Assembly (NCBI GenBank): GCA_022570795.1
Contig: JAKUDP010000001.1
Location: 3,286,001-3,350,000 of the forward strand
Direction: 5' to 3'
Length of the DNA: 64,000 nt
Origin: Sphaerulina vaccinii
Lineage: Eukaryota; Ascomycota; Dothideomycetes; Mycosphaerellales; Mycosphaerellaceae
Every line of letters starts with the position of its first letter. Position 1 is the stretch's first letter. The notes under the pieces are model-generated. The model was not told where the DNA came from. It did not search any database and saw only the letters and a list, made by a program, of their open reading frames with translations. This document shows positions 11,054-21,196 of the stretch, piece after piece. The position numbers and the translations under genes are program-made.

Positions 11054-11658
11054 GATCAGCATTGCAACTGTTGTAAACATAATACCAGTGAGCGAGATGG
11101 AGAGCACGGCGAATGTTCGCGGAGCATGGCCTCGAACTGAAGCACGGTGGTACCTGCAACATAAAGACCGGACGACTGGTGCCCACGCCTCTGATCCTTG
11201 CCACATCATACGAGCCTGTGGCATGATTCACCCAGCCTTATCATTTCAACAGCTTTACTCGAAGCGGACGGGCAGTCTAGTCACAGTTGGTCTAAGTAAT
11301 CGCGAGGAACTCCTGGTTGCTGTCCTAGGCTTGGGTGTTCACAGACGGTTCTCATTACCATTTGTGGCATGTGTACGGGCGAGGTGCTATAGGACGTTCC
11401 TCATGCAGCGATAACACTCTCCCAGGCATGGCTGCCCAGACTTCACGCCACTCAAGGCAATGCAGCAAGCCACTCGCTGAATGTGAACCACTATTGGGCA
11501 ATTCCTTGGCGGCGTGCTATTTCGGGCCCGGTGTAACCAAACATCGCATTCGCATTGGGTCTGCTATAGCATCAGCTGAGATGCCCAATACACTCGAGTG
11601 CAGAGCGTACGCCCTCGACCCTCATATTCGAGCTGCACACAGTCTATCAAACGGAAAG
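11054..11658. promoter_or_regulatory. Divergent intergenic region, nothing else recognised
   Basis: A 605-bp gap between divergent genes (10491-11053 minus and 11659 plus). An open frame continues upstream of 11659 to 11335, but its composition is not protein-like and no homology is apparent. Both promoters must lie here; I see no specific sites. Confidence 0.35.
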
Positions 11659-13528
11659 ATGTCGACAGCATACCACAATCCCCTGTCATACAGTCCACTG
11701 TCAACTATGACGAGCCCCTGGCATCCTGGTGTCTGGAGACGACTACCATGGGGTGGCATAATTGCTATCGTCGGAGCCATCCTAGCAATCGGTGCGGCAG
11801 TCTCTATTCTGCTCATGTCAGATGGTGCCCTGATATCAGACTGGCGATATCCACCTACCGTGTATATCTCAATCGCATACACGATCAGTAACGTCTTGTT
11901 GACTGCTGCCCTAAGCGAGGGAGTGACTGTAAGACGATATATGTGCCATAACCGCGACTAAGCTGACACTGTCGTGCTTAGATCAACTGGTGGAGGAAAG
12001 CAATGCGACCTGACACTCAACTAGGAGACCTTCACCGCTATTGGGACTTTGGCAGCAGTGCTTTGGGAGCCATCAAAGCAGGCACACATTTCAACTTCAT
12101 CGCTTTCGCTGCCCTATTCGTTACCCTCACGCCTATCAATGGACCCCTCCTACAACGATCGACTTCCATTACTACCGGATCTGCATACGGTCCTGTCGAT
12201 CTCAAGGTGGAAGCCGCCAGATCTATCGACTACATTACTGGCATGGTATCTGGACGAGCTTTTGGCGTAGCTCTCATAAGCGACAACTACTTGCCAGTAG
12301 TCCAGGGCTTCTATAACGGGGTTTCCATCGCTGCGAACCACAGTGGATGCGCTGGAGACGGTATATGTTCAGGTCGTCTTGCTGCTGCTGGCTGGGCAGT
12401 GAATTGCTCGTCTTACTCAGCACCTTTCAGCGTCGAGCCCAAGTATGTCGAAGGACAGTCGTATGATCCATCAAGCGATCCTGCCATGCAGAATGGAACC
12501 TATGGCTTCATGTCGAACTTTCTCTGGTCTGTCGGCACACCAAGCGAATTGAAGCTCAACGTCCAGTACAAAAGTGAAGCAGCATGCTCGGGCGATCTTA
12601 CTGTGCAGAACTGTTCACTCTACGCTTCGACGGTCCAATATCCTGTCGTGATTGATGGAAACAGCTCAACGATCACCTTGGATCCACAATCTACCATTTT
12701 CGATGATGTGGTCATGAACCGAAGCGAGTATGCTGTCATCCCTACACAAGGAGGCACGCAACTTGGAGGCTACACATTCGCGCTTCAGAACAGATTCGAC
12801 TCAACATCACATCTTCGTTTCGTTGGAGGTAATACATCCCCAATCAGACTGCTTTCCAATATGTGAGCTTATAAGAGCGACGCAGGTGCCGGCTACGAAC
12901 TTATCTCGCAAGGAGCGACAGGGCCACAATTCGCAGTCCTCGCCGACTACAAGTCCAATGGAGATTTCTGCAGTGTCAAATTCACGGATCCGACCGGCTT
13001 CTTACTCAGTCAAGCTCGAGAGTTGATGTTTCGCTCTGCTCTAGCAGGAGGCAATAGTACTAACCTAGAGTTCGTTGCTGGAGGCTCACAAGTCCGGAAG
13101 ACTATCGTCTATAAAACTCATCATATGTTCCTCTGGATTGCTGTAGCTATCTCCGTGATAGCAAGTCTTATCGTGCTGACCACTTTTCATGGATACTGGT
13201 AAGTACTTCTTCGACATGCTGGAGAAGAATGCATTGACAGCTGACCCCTGGACTTAGGCATCTGGGAAGAAGTGTCACTCTCAGTCCTGTTGAAATTGCT
13301 AAGGCATTCGATGCACCTTTGTTATCTACGGACGACTCGAATGCTGAAGTCAAAGAGCTGCTTAGCATTGCAGGCGCGCGGAATGTTCGATATGGAAGAG
13401 TGGAAGTTGAGAGAAGTGGAGATGGCATCAGAGGCAAGCGAGGAGAGTACTCTTCGGGATATCTCCTCGGTGATACGCATACCAGGCTTGCGATGGCGGA
13501 TGCAGCAATGGTGGTGCCACTGCATTAG
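11659..13528 (+). CDS. Fungal multi-pass membrane protein with large extracytosolic loop, unknown function (566 aa)
   Basis: Four exons: 11659-11928, 11982-12828, 12886-13198, 13258-13528; introns of 53, 57 and 59 nt with GTAAGA, GTAATA and GTAAGT donors. Exon lengths sum to 1701, in frame. The N-terminus has two hydrophobic helices (GGIIAIVGAILAIGAAVSIL and a second around YISIAYTISNVLLTAALSEG). The motif INWWRKAM...LGDLHRYWDFG and a third helix ending in INGPLLQRS follow. A ~300-residue loop with several N-glycosylation sequons and paired Cys comes next, then a last transmembrane helix (MFLWIAVAISVIASLIVLTT) and a cytosolic tail (GRSVTLSPVEIAKAFDAPLL). This architecture recurs in uncharacterised Pezizomycotina membrane proteins. 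Start chosen at the first ATG giving a sensible N-terminus. Confidence 0.8.
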
Positions 13529-14268
13529 TGCTTCAGGCACTTTGTTGTTTGCACGTTAAAGGCGTGTTTGCTCCTTACGCTTGAACGGTATTGTGCAGGC
13601 GACTCTCTGACCTCTTTCTATAGTACTTCAGAATCAGAGCTGCTTCAATGCGTGCATGGGCATATCGGTACACTACCAGATCGCTCCCACGCTCTATATC
13701 TAAATCTCCATCAGCTCAAGTATAACAAGACAAGCTACTTCGTTACCCAGCCACGATGGACACTCTCTGTCGAAGCACATATATAAATGCCAGAAGGACT
13801 ACCAACCAGGCGCGACACACAACACACCTGAGCATTAGAGGACTAGACTCACAACGTTGTGAAAGAGTGGCTGCATCACTTCCGCTGGATTTACTCGACA
13901 CGATGCCAGCCATACTCAGCTCTGGCGCACAGAAGAAGATCTTCAAGGGCTGGAACTCGTGCCATGGCAAGTCACGGAACTCAAATGCGAGTGAACCACC
14001 TACATTGCGCATGTCAAACGCTCCTGCAACGGCTGAAGGCGTTGCAGCTCAGGTCAGAGCTGGTCAGAGCTCGAATGGAGCTATTGCTGCCAGGTGAGCC
14101 ATCCACGATGGACATCGAGTTCGAACAATTTCGGGTCGAAGGCGAAGTTCACCAGTCAGGTCTCAAGGCGGGCAAAGTACTCTGGAAACAGCGTCTTGCT
14201 TGGATCGCCATCGTCAATTCAAGACTCGAAGTGGTCTTCGATGCTGCAATGGAAGCTGTGGCGCTTTC
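13529..14268. other. Intergenic, nothing recognised
   Basis: A 740-bp gap between convergent genes. Open frames on both strands (for example 13743-14012 minus) are short, rich in Ser/Arg and lack recognisable motifs or plausible splice joins. The long plus-strand frame that runs from here into the next gene is its antisense shadow. Confidence 0.4.
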
Positions 14269-15408
14269 TCACATGATGTTCTTCGCCTTGTCCGTCTTCC
14301 CAGCTTCACCATCTCTCGCCTCTTTCAACAACCTCCTGGTCTCATCTCTCTTCATATCCACTTGCTCAGGGAACTTGCCCTCAGCATTCCAGTCCTCAAC
14401 TCCATCCAGGTACCTGTATATCACTCTGCTGTCCAGATCTTTACACCTCTTATCCTGTGATGCGCCTTCATACACTTTCAACCCCTCCTCTCCCAGAGCC
14501 AACTTCGCTCCAACCCGCTCAGCAGCTTCAACAGCCAACCCGAAGTCTTTCTTCATAAGCTGTACCCTAAACCCTCCTTTATACCCATTACTAGCCGGTG
14601 CCTGCGGACAGAGCCCAGGAACAGGATTCCAATCATCACAAATCGCGCTCTGCGCTGTAGACGTATGCCAGATGTTTGCGAGAACTCGAGGGTCCATGCC
14701 GGACTTTATTCCAATGTTCATAGCTTCTGATACAGCAATGGCGATGAGGCCAGAGCAGTAATTATTGCAAAGTTTCGCTGTTAAGCCCAGTGAAGGTCCA
14801 CCCGCTGCGAAGATCGCGTTTGGGTTGCCCATCATTCCGAGGAGGCTTCGGAGTAAGGTGATGTTAGGGTCTGTTTCGCTGCAGCCGAGCATGAATGTCA
14901 GAGATCCTTTCTCTGCGCCGATGACGCCGCCAGAGACTGGAGCATCGTAGAATGTGGCTTGAGGGTGGGCAGCCCGGGTTGCTTCGCGAACGGCGAGGGA
15001 TGAGGATGTGTCGATTGTGGAGCAGTCGATGAGAATCTTGGTTGCAAGTGGTGAGAGGACAACGCCGGTCTTGGGGTCGAGGTAGACTGATTTCACGTGA
15101 AAACCTTCTGGGACCATTGAGAGGATCACATCCTGGTTGATGTCTGTGTTAGTGAGATGTTCGTGGTATGGGTACGTTGATCATGAGGTCGTAGCTGTTC
15201 ATACGGACATATCTGCCACTTCTCTGCTGCTTGTGCAAGCATGAGCTCTGCCTTCGCTATCTTTCACGAAATTGTCCACATTCTCTTGCACGACATCGTA
15301 GACGTAAAACTTGGTGTCGCTGCTCATCTTCTCCACGAGGTTGCGAGCCATTGGGTTGCCCATTAGGCCTAGGCCGATCCAGCCTACATTCTTGGGATGG
15401 TCCGCCAT
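14269..15408 (-). CDS. 3-hydroxyisobutyrate dehydrogenase-like oxidoreductase (355 aa)
   Basis: NAD(P)-dependent beta-hydroxyacid dehydrogenase; the HIBADH family oxidises 3-hydroxyisobutyrate to methylmalonate semialdehyde in valine catabolism. Exon 1 is 15408-15205, the intron 15204-15133 (72 nt, donor GTATGA, branch CACTAAC, acceptor CAG) and exon 2 15132-14269. The join reads EVADMSDVILSMVPEG, in frame. The Rossmann motif GWIGLGLMGNPMARNL is at the N-terminus. The substrate-binding signature DAPVSGG follows near residue 135, and the catalytic-Lys region GLTAKLCNNY near 190. KKDFGLAVEAAERVG is the conserved C-terminal helix. No clear mitochondrial presequence is seen, so a cytosolic or other beta-hydroxyacid substrate is possible. 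It lies upstream-to-tail with the ATRIP gene on the same strand, with ~300 bp of featureless DNA between them. Confidence 0.88.
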
Positions 15409-15712
15409 CTTGGAGGGTCGACAGACAACTGAAGTAGAGCAGCAGAGAGCAGGCGATGAGTACGAGCTATCGTGCTGTAGTACACTCTCTATACTCTATG
15501 TCTGCGCATCTTTCGAAGCGCGTGTGAAGGGCCTTGAAGATGGACGTGAGACCCCGCGAGTTGTGGCCGAGCTCGGCAGAGCTGCTGACGTCTGCGGCTC
15601 TGCTTCGGCTATATCGGAGTGAAGGGTCGCGAGTCAGGCCTGAGGCATTGTAGATATGTTTGAAGTGGTGTAGATCAAAGATTTGATGCTCTTGATCCAA
15701 TTCGGTGTTCCC

Positions 15713-18205
15713 TCATCCCAGCTCGCTCATCGTTGTGTCGTCGTCTCCTTGGCTAGCATCTCTTCCGCCAACCGTAGCTGCTTTCTCTGCGAATGAGCCT
15801 TTGGTGCCTCTTGGCGTCTCGATAGCCTTCATCACAGCGTCTCCATCCTCAGGGCCTAGCGTGTTATCCAAGATGTTATGGGCAGCCTCTGCGACTTCGT
15901 TCTCGATGCCAGCTTCAAGGACCAGCTGTTCACTGAATGCAACACGAGTAAGACTAACCAGGAACTTGTGGTAGCCTCCGTGCACTACATGCAGCTTCGG
16001 CACTACGTCCACTTCGTAGGTACGTAGCAAGTGATGCAGGATCCGCACGACCATGTTAACCGACTTCGTGATGAGATCGTGAGCTTCCAGTCGATCGTCA
16101 GGTCTGGGCGGCAAGCCAAGAGTAGGTCGCGCTTGGTAGAGTCGTCCCATCTGCGCATCGAGAAAGCGTATGAACCTCCCAATAGCGCTCTTTTGTTGAA
16201 CCAGGAGTAGCCCGCCATGGTCAGTGTAGCACATCTTGTGGAAGACGTTGAGCACCTTCACACGCAGCTCTAGTATCTCTTCCGCGGTATATGGATCCTC
16301 GTCCTTAGGGGCTTCCGGCGTCTCGAAAAGGAGGTTCGTCAATCGTTCCACAAGAGCCCTTTCCACTTCACGTTGCTTAGTAGAGTCTGGTGGCACAACA
16401 CCGAAAGTGAGCTCTCTGGCAGACGTTTGTAGCATCTGCAGCACTGTGCTGATCTGGCTGAGCGGCTGTGCCTTTCCGAGCATCTGCAAGGTGAATCCGA
16501 AGTCGATGGTGCTCCAAAAAGCATCAATGCGGTCTGATGTCAGGTGAGCTGCACTGCATAATGAATACAGAAACTCCATGACTCTCTCAGCGTCGAGCTC
16601 GTCTGCTAGCTCATCGAAAGCTTTCGTGTAAGTGCTTGCACGTTGGGGCGGGTTCTTCGACGCCCTCGAGATTGGCACTGCTACGAAGTCGATGGTTCGC
16701 GTGCACAAGGGTATGGCTTCCTCGAGTAGCTGCGCTCTGACGAACGAGCGCTCTGTGCAGAGTACGAATCGTATCATGTCCAGGATCAAGTAGAAGGGGC
16801 CGAAGTACTTCTCCTCGAGGCACTTTGACCAGAGCTTCAATAAAGATCGAGATACAACGAGCGGCAGACCACCATCTCCGGATGCTGGACGGTAAGAGAC
16901 ATCGTGAATGAACAAGGAGGAGAGGGTTTTCCCGGGCTTCGAAGGGAAGCTGTACTTAGCCAGAGACTCCACGGTTGCCTCGTGCCCTTCATGAGGGGTG
17001 TGGTTCAAGATGAGCTGCATGAAGTCATACCTGGTATCCTTGATAACGACGGGCTCGGGCGCAGTCGATGCCGTGGTCTGTTCAGTGCTTTCTGTGCGTA
17101 GTGGTCGCGGTGGCTGCTGTGTAAAGGACAATGCCACAGGACTATCATGTGCAGGCCTCTTACGCTTTGCACCTGTCTTGGGCGTCTGATCACCTCGAGA
17201 CTTCTCCCTGTTGAAGCTTCTGCTTGGACTGGCCATCCGCACTTCATCGTCGTCGAAGCCATCACCACGAGCACCTCTACGGCTCTTTCGAGGTGTTCCC
17301 TGCAATGTGCTCTTGGGTCGTGGACCATTGACTCTGTTTGCACGTTCTGCTTCGCGCGCTAGGTCGTGTTGTAGGAAGCGATTATCTGTCTGCATCTTTT
17401 CGCGCTCCTTCCGCTGTGCTTCGAGTTCAGCTTTCGCCTTTGCTGCCTCATCGGCATGGAGCCTCTGCATGACAGATATTCGAGCTTCATACTGTTTCGT
17501 GATCTTCTCTTGATTGCCACGCACTATAGCGATCTCGCCTTGCTTGATACGAGCTTCTTCCTTCGCCCGGTGCTCAGCTTGCTTCAGCCTGGCTTGCTCT
17601 GCCTCGAGCTCTGCAATTCGCGCTTGCATAGCAGACAAGTCGAGTGAGAGTCCTGCCTGTGCATGCTGCTGGGGCTGTGGTCTGGGCCACCTCCCGAACG
17701 TCTGACTGCCATCCAACTGTTCATCTGCTGCGGCAAAGGCAGCAACTGTCTCGGGATCAACCTCTACTGATTGTCTCGCGCCATATCGTGCAGCTGGCTG
17801 CTTGGGTGGTTTATAAGCCGGTCGACTCGGTCCTGGCCGTGATGCAGGCTGTATGACCATAGACGGCTCATCGAGGTCTATCACATCCTCATCATCATAT
17901 CCATAGTCCGAAGAAGGAGGTCGTGGTGCACTCGCGGGCGGAGCACTTGGCACTTTGACCCAGCCCTGGCTCGGCCTCGAAGGCTGCGGAGGTCGGAAAG
18001 GCACATTTCTGTTCACAGTACCAGGTCGGTTGAGGCTCGCAGCGGTATGTGCTTGCTTTCGCAGTGGTGGCGGCGGTACTGACACGACTGATGTGGCTCT
18101 GGTCGCCTGAGTACTGCGCTGGACGGCGGCTTGCTCGAGTTGTTGAAGAGTGGCATCTGGAATTTCGGACAAGTCGTCATCGCTGAAGAAGTCATCGTCG
18201 TCCAT
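15713..18205 (-). CDS. ATRIP-type checkpoint protein (Rad26/UvsD/Lcd1 family), 830 aa
   Basis: Partner subunit of the ATR-type kinase; it brings the kinase to RPA-coated single-stranded DNA in the nucleus. ATG at 18205 gives the acidic N-terminus MDDDDFFSDDDLSEIPDATL, characteristic of fungal Rad26/UvsD proteins and likely the RPA-contacting element. An Ala/Glu/Lys coiled coil spans about residues 190-300 (IAELEAEQARLKQAEHRAKE), the usual ATRIP dimerisation region. A basic nuclear-localisation-like segment follows (TGAKRKRPAHD). The C-terminal ~450 residues are helical and match the fungal Rad26 domain (for example ILELRVKVLNVFHKMCYTDH). Single exon. The frame extends 40 codons further upstream, but the ATG at 18205 is the natural start. 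The assignment comes from domain pattern and the N-terminal signature. Confidence 0.85.
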   Translation of the reverse strand: MDDDDFFSDDDLSEIPDATLQQLEQAAVQRSTQATRATSVVSVPPPPLRKQAHTAASLNRPGTVNRNVPFRPPQPSRPSQGWVKVPSAPPASAPRPPSSDYGYDDEDVIDLDEPSMVIQPASRPGPSRPAYKPPKQPAARYGARQSVEVDPETVAAFAAADEQLDGSQTFGRWPRPQPQQHAQAGLSLDLSAMQARIAELEAEQARLKQAEHRAKEEARIKQGEIAIVRGNQEKITKQYEARISVMQRLHADEAAKAKAELEAQRKEREKMQTDNRFLQHDLAREAERANRVNGPRPKSTLQGTPRKSRRGARGDGFDDDEVRMASPSRSFNREKSRGDQTPKTGAKRKRPAHDSPVALSFTQQPPRPLRTESTEQTTASTAPEPVVIKDTRYDFMQLILNHTPHEGHEATVESLAKYSFPSKPGKTLSSLFIHDVSYRPASGDGGLPLVVSRSLLKLWSKCLEEKYFGPFYLILDMIRFVLCTERSFVRAQLLEEAIPLCTRTIDFVAVPISRASKNPPQRASTYTKAFDELADELDAERVMEFLYSLCSAAHLTSDRIDAFWSTIDFGFTLQMLGKAQPLSQISTVLQMLQTSARELTFGVVPPDSTKQREVERALVERLTNLLFETPEAPKDEDPYTAEEILELRVKVLNVFHKMCYTDHGGLLLVQQKSAIGRFIRFLDAQMGRLYQARPTLGLPPRPDDRLEAHDLITKSVNMVVRILHHLLRTYEVDVVPKLHVVHGGYHKFLVSLTRVAFSEQLVLEAGIENEVAEAAHNILDNTLGPEDGDAVMKAIETPRGTKGSFAEKAATVGGRDASQGDDDTTMSELG

Positions 18206-18714
18206 CGCCGTGCTCTGCACAAGCCATTGGACGTTCTCGCCACAGTCGATAATGTATCCGTGGCAGAAACAGAAACACAGACGCGAGTTGGCGAGATGGT
18301 GAAAGACGTTGAAGTGGGGCGCCAAGGAAACACGAAAGTGACACGAAGTTTAGGCAGTTTCACTCTGCTGTATGGTATACCTTATGCTATTTCTACACAC
18401 CAGTTCTCATCATTATGGTCATCTAGTCTCGTCTCTCATGCGATATCTCCATGATGTACCCGTCTCTTCTCTCAGAGCTGTCATGTCCACCAGTTGAGAT
18501 CTCGGCGCCACCCAGCGTCCGGCCCTTCCCGTACGTGACGGCAACAGTGAATCGCAGCTTCTTCTGCAGCATGCTGAGTACTTTCGTAGGTGATTAATCT
18601 CGTGCTGCTGGTATCATTTGCCAGACACCCTCAAGAGCTTCGCACCAAGACCTCGATCACTGGTCAGGACATACCCTTCTAATTCCGATCCCTCAAGTGT
18701 ACCTTTCACCCCCC
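18206..18714. other. Intergenic, nothing recognised
   Basis: A 509-bp gap upstream of the ATRIP gene. It should contain that gene's promoter and the 3' end of the next minus-strand frame. I see no specific element. Confidence 0.35.
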
Positions 18715-19236
18715 TCATACCACCCGATCATCTCCCAAGTAAATCTTCCTTGACTTCGGCGTTTTCACATCCTTATATCGATAGAACTGATGAGATAATC
18801 CCGCCTGGCTCATGTCGTACCAATATCGCTTCTTGTCGTGCAATTTGCACAGCATTCTCTCCATGCAGTCGTTGCAGATCTTCTTCGGTTTGGTCGTGAC
18901 TTCCTGATGGCCAGTCTGAGAGCATAAGCGTGCAGCGCACGTCGGACAGTCGTACTCTTGCTTTCTTAACTTGGAGCGCGCTTTCTTGATAAAACCTGAG
19001 ATCCGCTCTGCTGAAGACATGTTGCTTGCTGATAATGGGACTGTCTCGATATTCGATATTGGTTCTTGGAGATTTGTGGTTGTTACTGCTTCGTGGAGGT
19101 ATGTTGTCTTGATTTGTGGTTCTTTCCATGTTGTTGATGACGCTGAGCAGAAGGTGTAGCATTTATTGAAAGGAAGTGCGTCCTCACTTTCAGCTGACTC
19201 TCTGGTAGCGCAGAACATGTCAACCAAAGTACACAT
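18715..19236 (-). CDS. Hypothetical small protein with a CxxC...CxxC zinc-ribbon-like motif
   Basis: Open frame of 173 codons with ATGs at 19236 and 19020. From the second ATG it encodes 101 residues: a basic helix (MSSAERISGFIKKARSKLRK), then YDCPTCAARLC, then KKICNDCMERML, and a basic aromatic tail (KKRYWYDMSQAGLSHQFYRY). Two CxxC pairs about 22 residues apart could bind one zinc ion. No family is recognised. The first 72 codons are less protein-like and may be leader. It could be spurious, but the Cys spacing and charged composition favour a real small gene. Confidence 0.4.
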   Translation of the reverse strand: MCTLVDMFCATRESAESEDALPFNKCYTFCSASSTTWKEPQIKTTYLHEAVTTTNLQEPISNIETVPLSASNMSSAERISGFIKKARSKLRKQEYDCPTCAARLCSQTGHQEVTTKPKKICNDCMERMLCKLHDKKRYWYDMSQAGLSHQFYRYKDVKTPKSRKIYLGDDRVV

Positions 19237-19931
19237 CGTGTGCGTCCTTATCTGTGTTAAGCTTACACTCTACCAGACTTGTGAAGAAAAGCTGAAGACT
19301 AAGTCGATTAAGCATGTGCCACTCCAACCACGTGGGAGGACCCTATGCGTACCAGGATCTCTTGCTCACATCATACGCACGAAATCGAGTCAGTGAGTAC
19401 ATTGACATGGATCCGATGGAAGTTCGAGATCTAGACTTGACATATGAGCAGATGCGCAGGCAGTCATTACGGTATTAGACGGCGATTTCGGATTACTTTT
19501 AGCTGAAGGGCTGGAACATTGCACTCGACGGACCTTCATATCATGGAAATATGAATGGGGTCTACATGAAAGGCTTCAGAGTCTTGTCCGGCTTTCCGCA
19601 TCATTCGAGAACGTGTCTCAAGGAGGAATCATTGCGACTTTCCCCATCAGCTTCGGCATGCTGGAGCTGTTCACTCCAGTAATGCCCACCTTCAGCATAC
19701 CATGCTCGTTCAATGTCCTTCTTGAGCCCCGACTGTTCAACTTCGCCCTTGGCTGCGAACTGTCTCAGGATCTTCCCTCGCTCCGTGGATCGTCCAACAG
19801 ACCACGAGATAGAGCTCTTCGAAATATGTCCGATGTACCAGAGATACTTGCTGATTCTTCTACTTTGCAGGCACGAAGAAGAATGAAGATGTTCATCCGC
19901 CTTCTACTTCTGGTCTTGTTCGCAGGGCTAT

Positions 19932-20130
19932 TGGCGCTCTACTGGCATGGCCAGTGTGGAAGCACGGAGAGGAAGAACGATGCTCGGCGGCCTTTTCTGA
20001 TCCGATTCTGATCTCGCATAGTGGGCTGTCGGCGTTCTACATGACATGGTCAGTGGAAAGAGACGCAGGAGAGTGGTCCGCTTCAGCAGCTTTCCCTGAT
20101 CCGTCTGTGGTTTTGTACACTGGCTTGCCA
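19932..20130 (+). repeat. Diverged ~100-bp tandem duplication
   Basis: Unit 1 (19932-20030) and unit 2 (20031-20130) align along their length: both open with GGCG(C/T)TCTAC, then (G/A)CATGG(C/T)CAGTG, a purine-rich run, CTTT(T/C)CCTGATCCG-type sequence and a closing GGCT. A weaker third unit may begin near 20131 (ATACCATGGTCAACGCTGGA). Identity is partial and judged by eye. Confidence 0.5.
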
Positions 20131-20687
20131 ATGCCTCGAATACCATGGTCAACGCTGGACCGCGCAACATGCGGCACCCTTGACTTGGTATCAATAAGCA
20201 GCGGTGCCTACTTTTGGATGTGCGGCTGTCAAGGTTGGGCAAGTCGACGCGCTGTGCAGCGGCTGAGCGTGCGTTCAGGGGGCGGTCAGAATTGTCGAAG
20301 AATGTCGTCGAGTCCTCCAGTCTTCAGGGCAACGAGTAGCGTTGAACGGCGTTATAGGAAGGCTCGAGACATGAAAGCATGTTGCTGACGCACCGATCGT
20401 GTGCTACACAGATGCGATCGAGCTCGTCTCCAGCGATGCTGTTCACCACGGCTCCGGGGCGGCACTGCAACTGCAATGCTGAGACACAGAGAGTTCAGGG
20501 TTGTGCTCCCTCTGCAGGCGGCTTCACATCTCACAGCGCCACCTCTTCAACCTCACCGGCGCAGTCGGTGTCGCTTCCCAGGGATGATAAACAGAATCAG
20601 TATTGTGTAGACCCCTGACCAGCAATCTGTCGGCGAACAGAATTTTGACAAGTCGGGCTCGCCATTCACCATCGAGCTCTGAGCTAG

Positions 20688-21100
20688 TGGACGACCAGGT
20701 AGGCCGCGAACGCGATCGATAAAAGCGTCCGAGATGAGCTTTGAGGTTCAACAAGTGAAGTGGGTCTGTCGCAGAAGTGAAAGTCGCGCTAGCTGACGCG
20801 AGTAAACAGCGGGTGAAGAGGGGTGGTGTTGAGGAGGAGAATTGGCCCGGAAGGCAGTCGCGCGAGCGCGAGCGCGCTGATCATCGATCTTCGAAAAAGT
20901 CAGCATGGAGTCATCCCTATCCAGCGAGACGGCCTAGGACCTGTTGTCTGGTGCTCTTCGTCCAGGAGTGAGTACCAAGCTATTGCATGACCAGACAGGT
21001 TGTGAACGCGGCTGATGAAGTCGTCTGAGATGGGTTCGACTTTCAACAAGCGAAGCGAACCCGTTGCAGCACAAAGTGACGCTAGCTGAAGCGAGTGAGA
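20688..21100 (+). repeat. Diverged direct repeat, ~118 bp, two copies 296 bp apart
   Basis: Copy 1 at 20688-20806 and copy 2 at 20984-21100 share, in order: GACCAG, GAACGCG, CGTC(C/T)GAGATG, TTCAACAAG(T/C)GAAG, GCAG, and GCTAGCTGA(C/A)GCGAGT. Many differences are C/T or G/A. Copy 2 ends about 97 bp before the ATG at 21197, so it lies in that gene's 5' flank. No terminal inverted repeats or coding capacity are visible. Origin unknown. Confidence 0.6.
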
Positions 21101-21196
21101 AACGCACTAGCATTTCGCCACTTCGTCTTCAAGCATTTTCACCTACGATCGTTCTTCTTCGAAACACATCAAAAACCACGCATCGCATCGCCGCAA

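Larger units (their letters stand above)
19237..21196. other. Gene-poor region with diverged repeats
   Basis: Nearly 2 kb without a gene I can support. It contains an approximate tandem duplication (19932-20130) and a separate diverged direct repeat (20688-20806 and 20984-21100), listed individually. Open frames such as 19613-20011 plus carry a hydrophobic stretch but no family, and their sequence is shaped by the duplication rather than by selection on protein. Confidence 0.45.

Noticed and set aside
13859..14761. 300-codon plus-strand open frame
   Set aside because: It is mostly antisense to the 3-hydroxyisobutyrate-dehydrogenase-like gene, whose motifs and splice join are clear.
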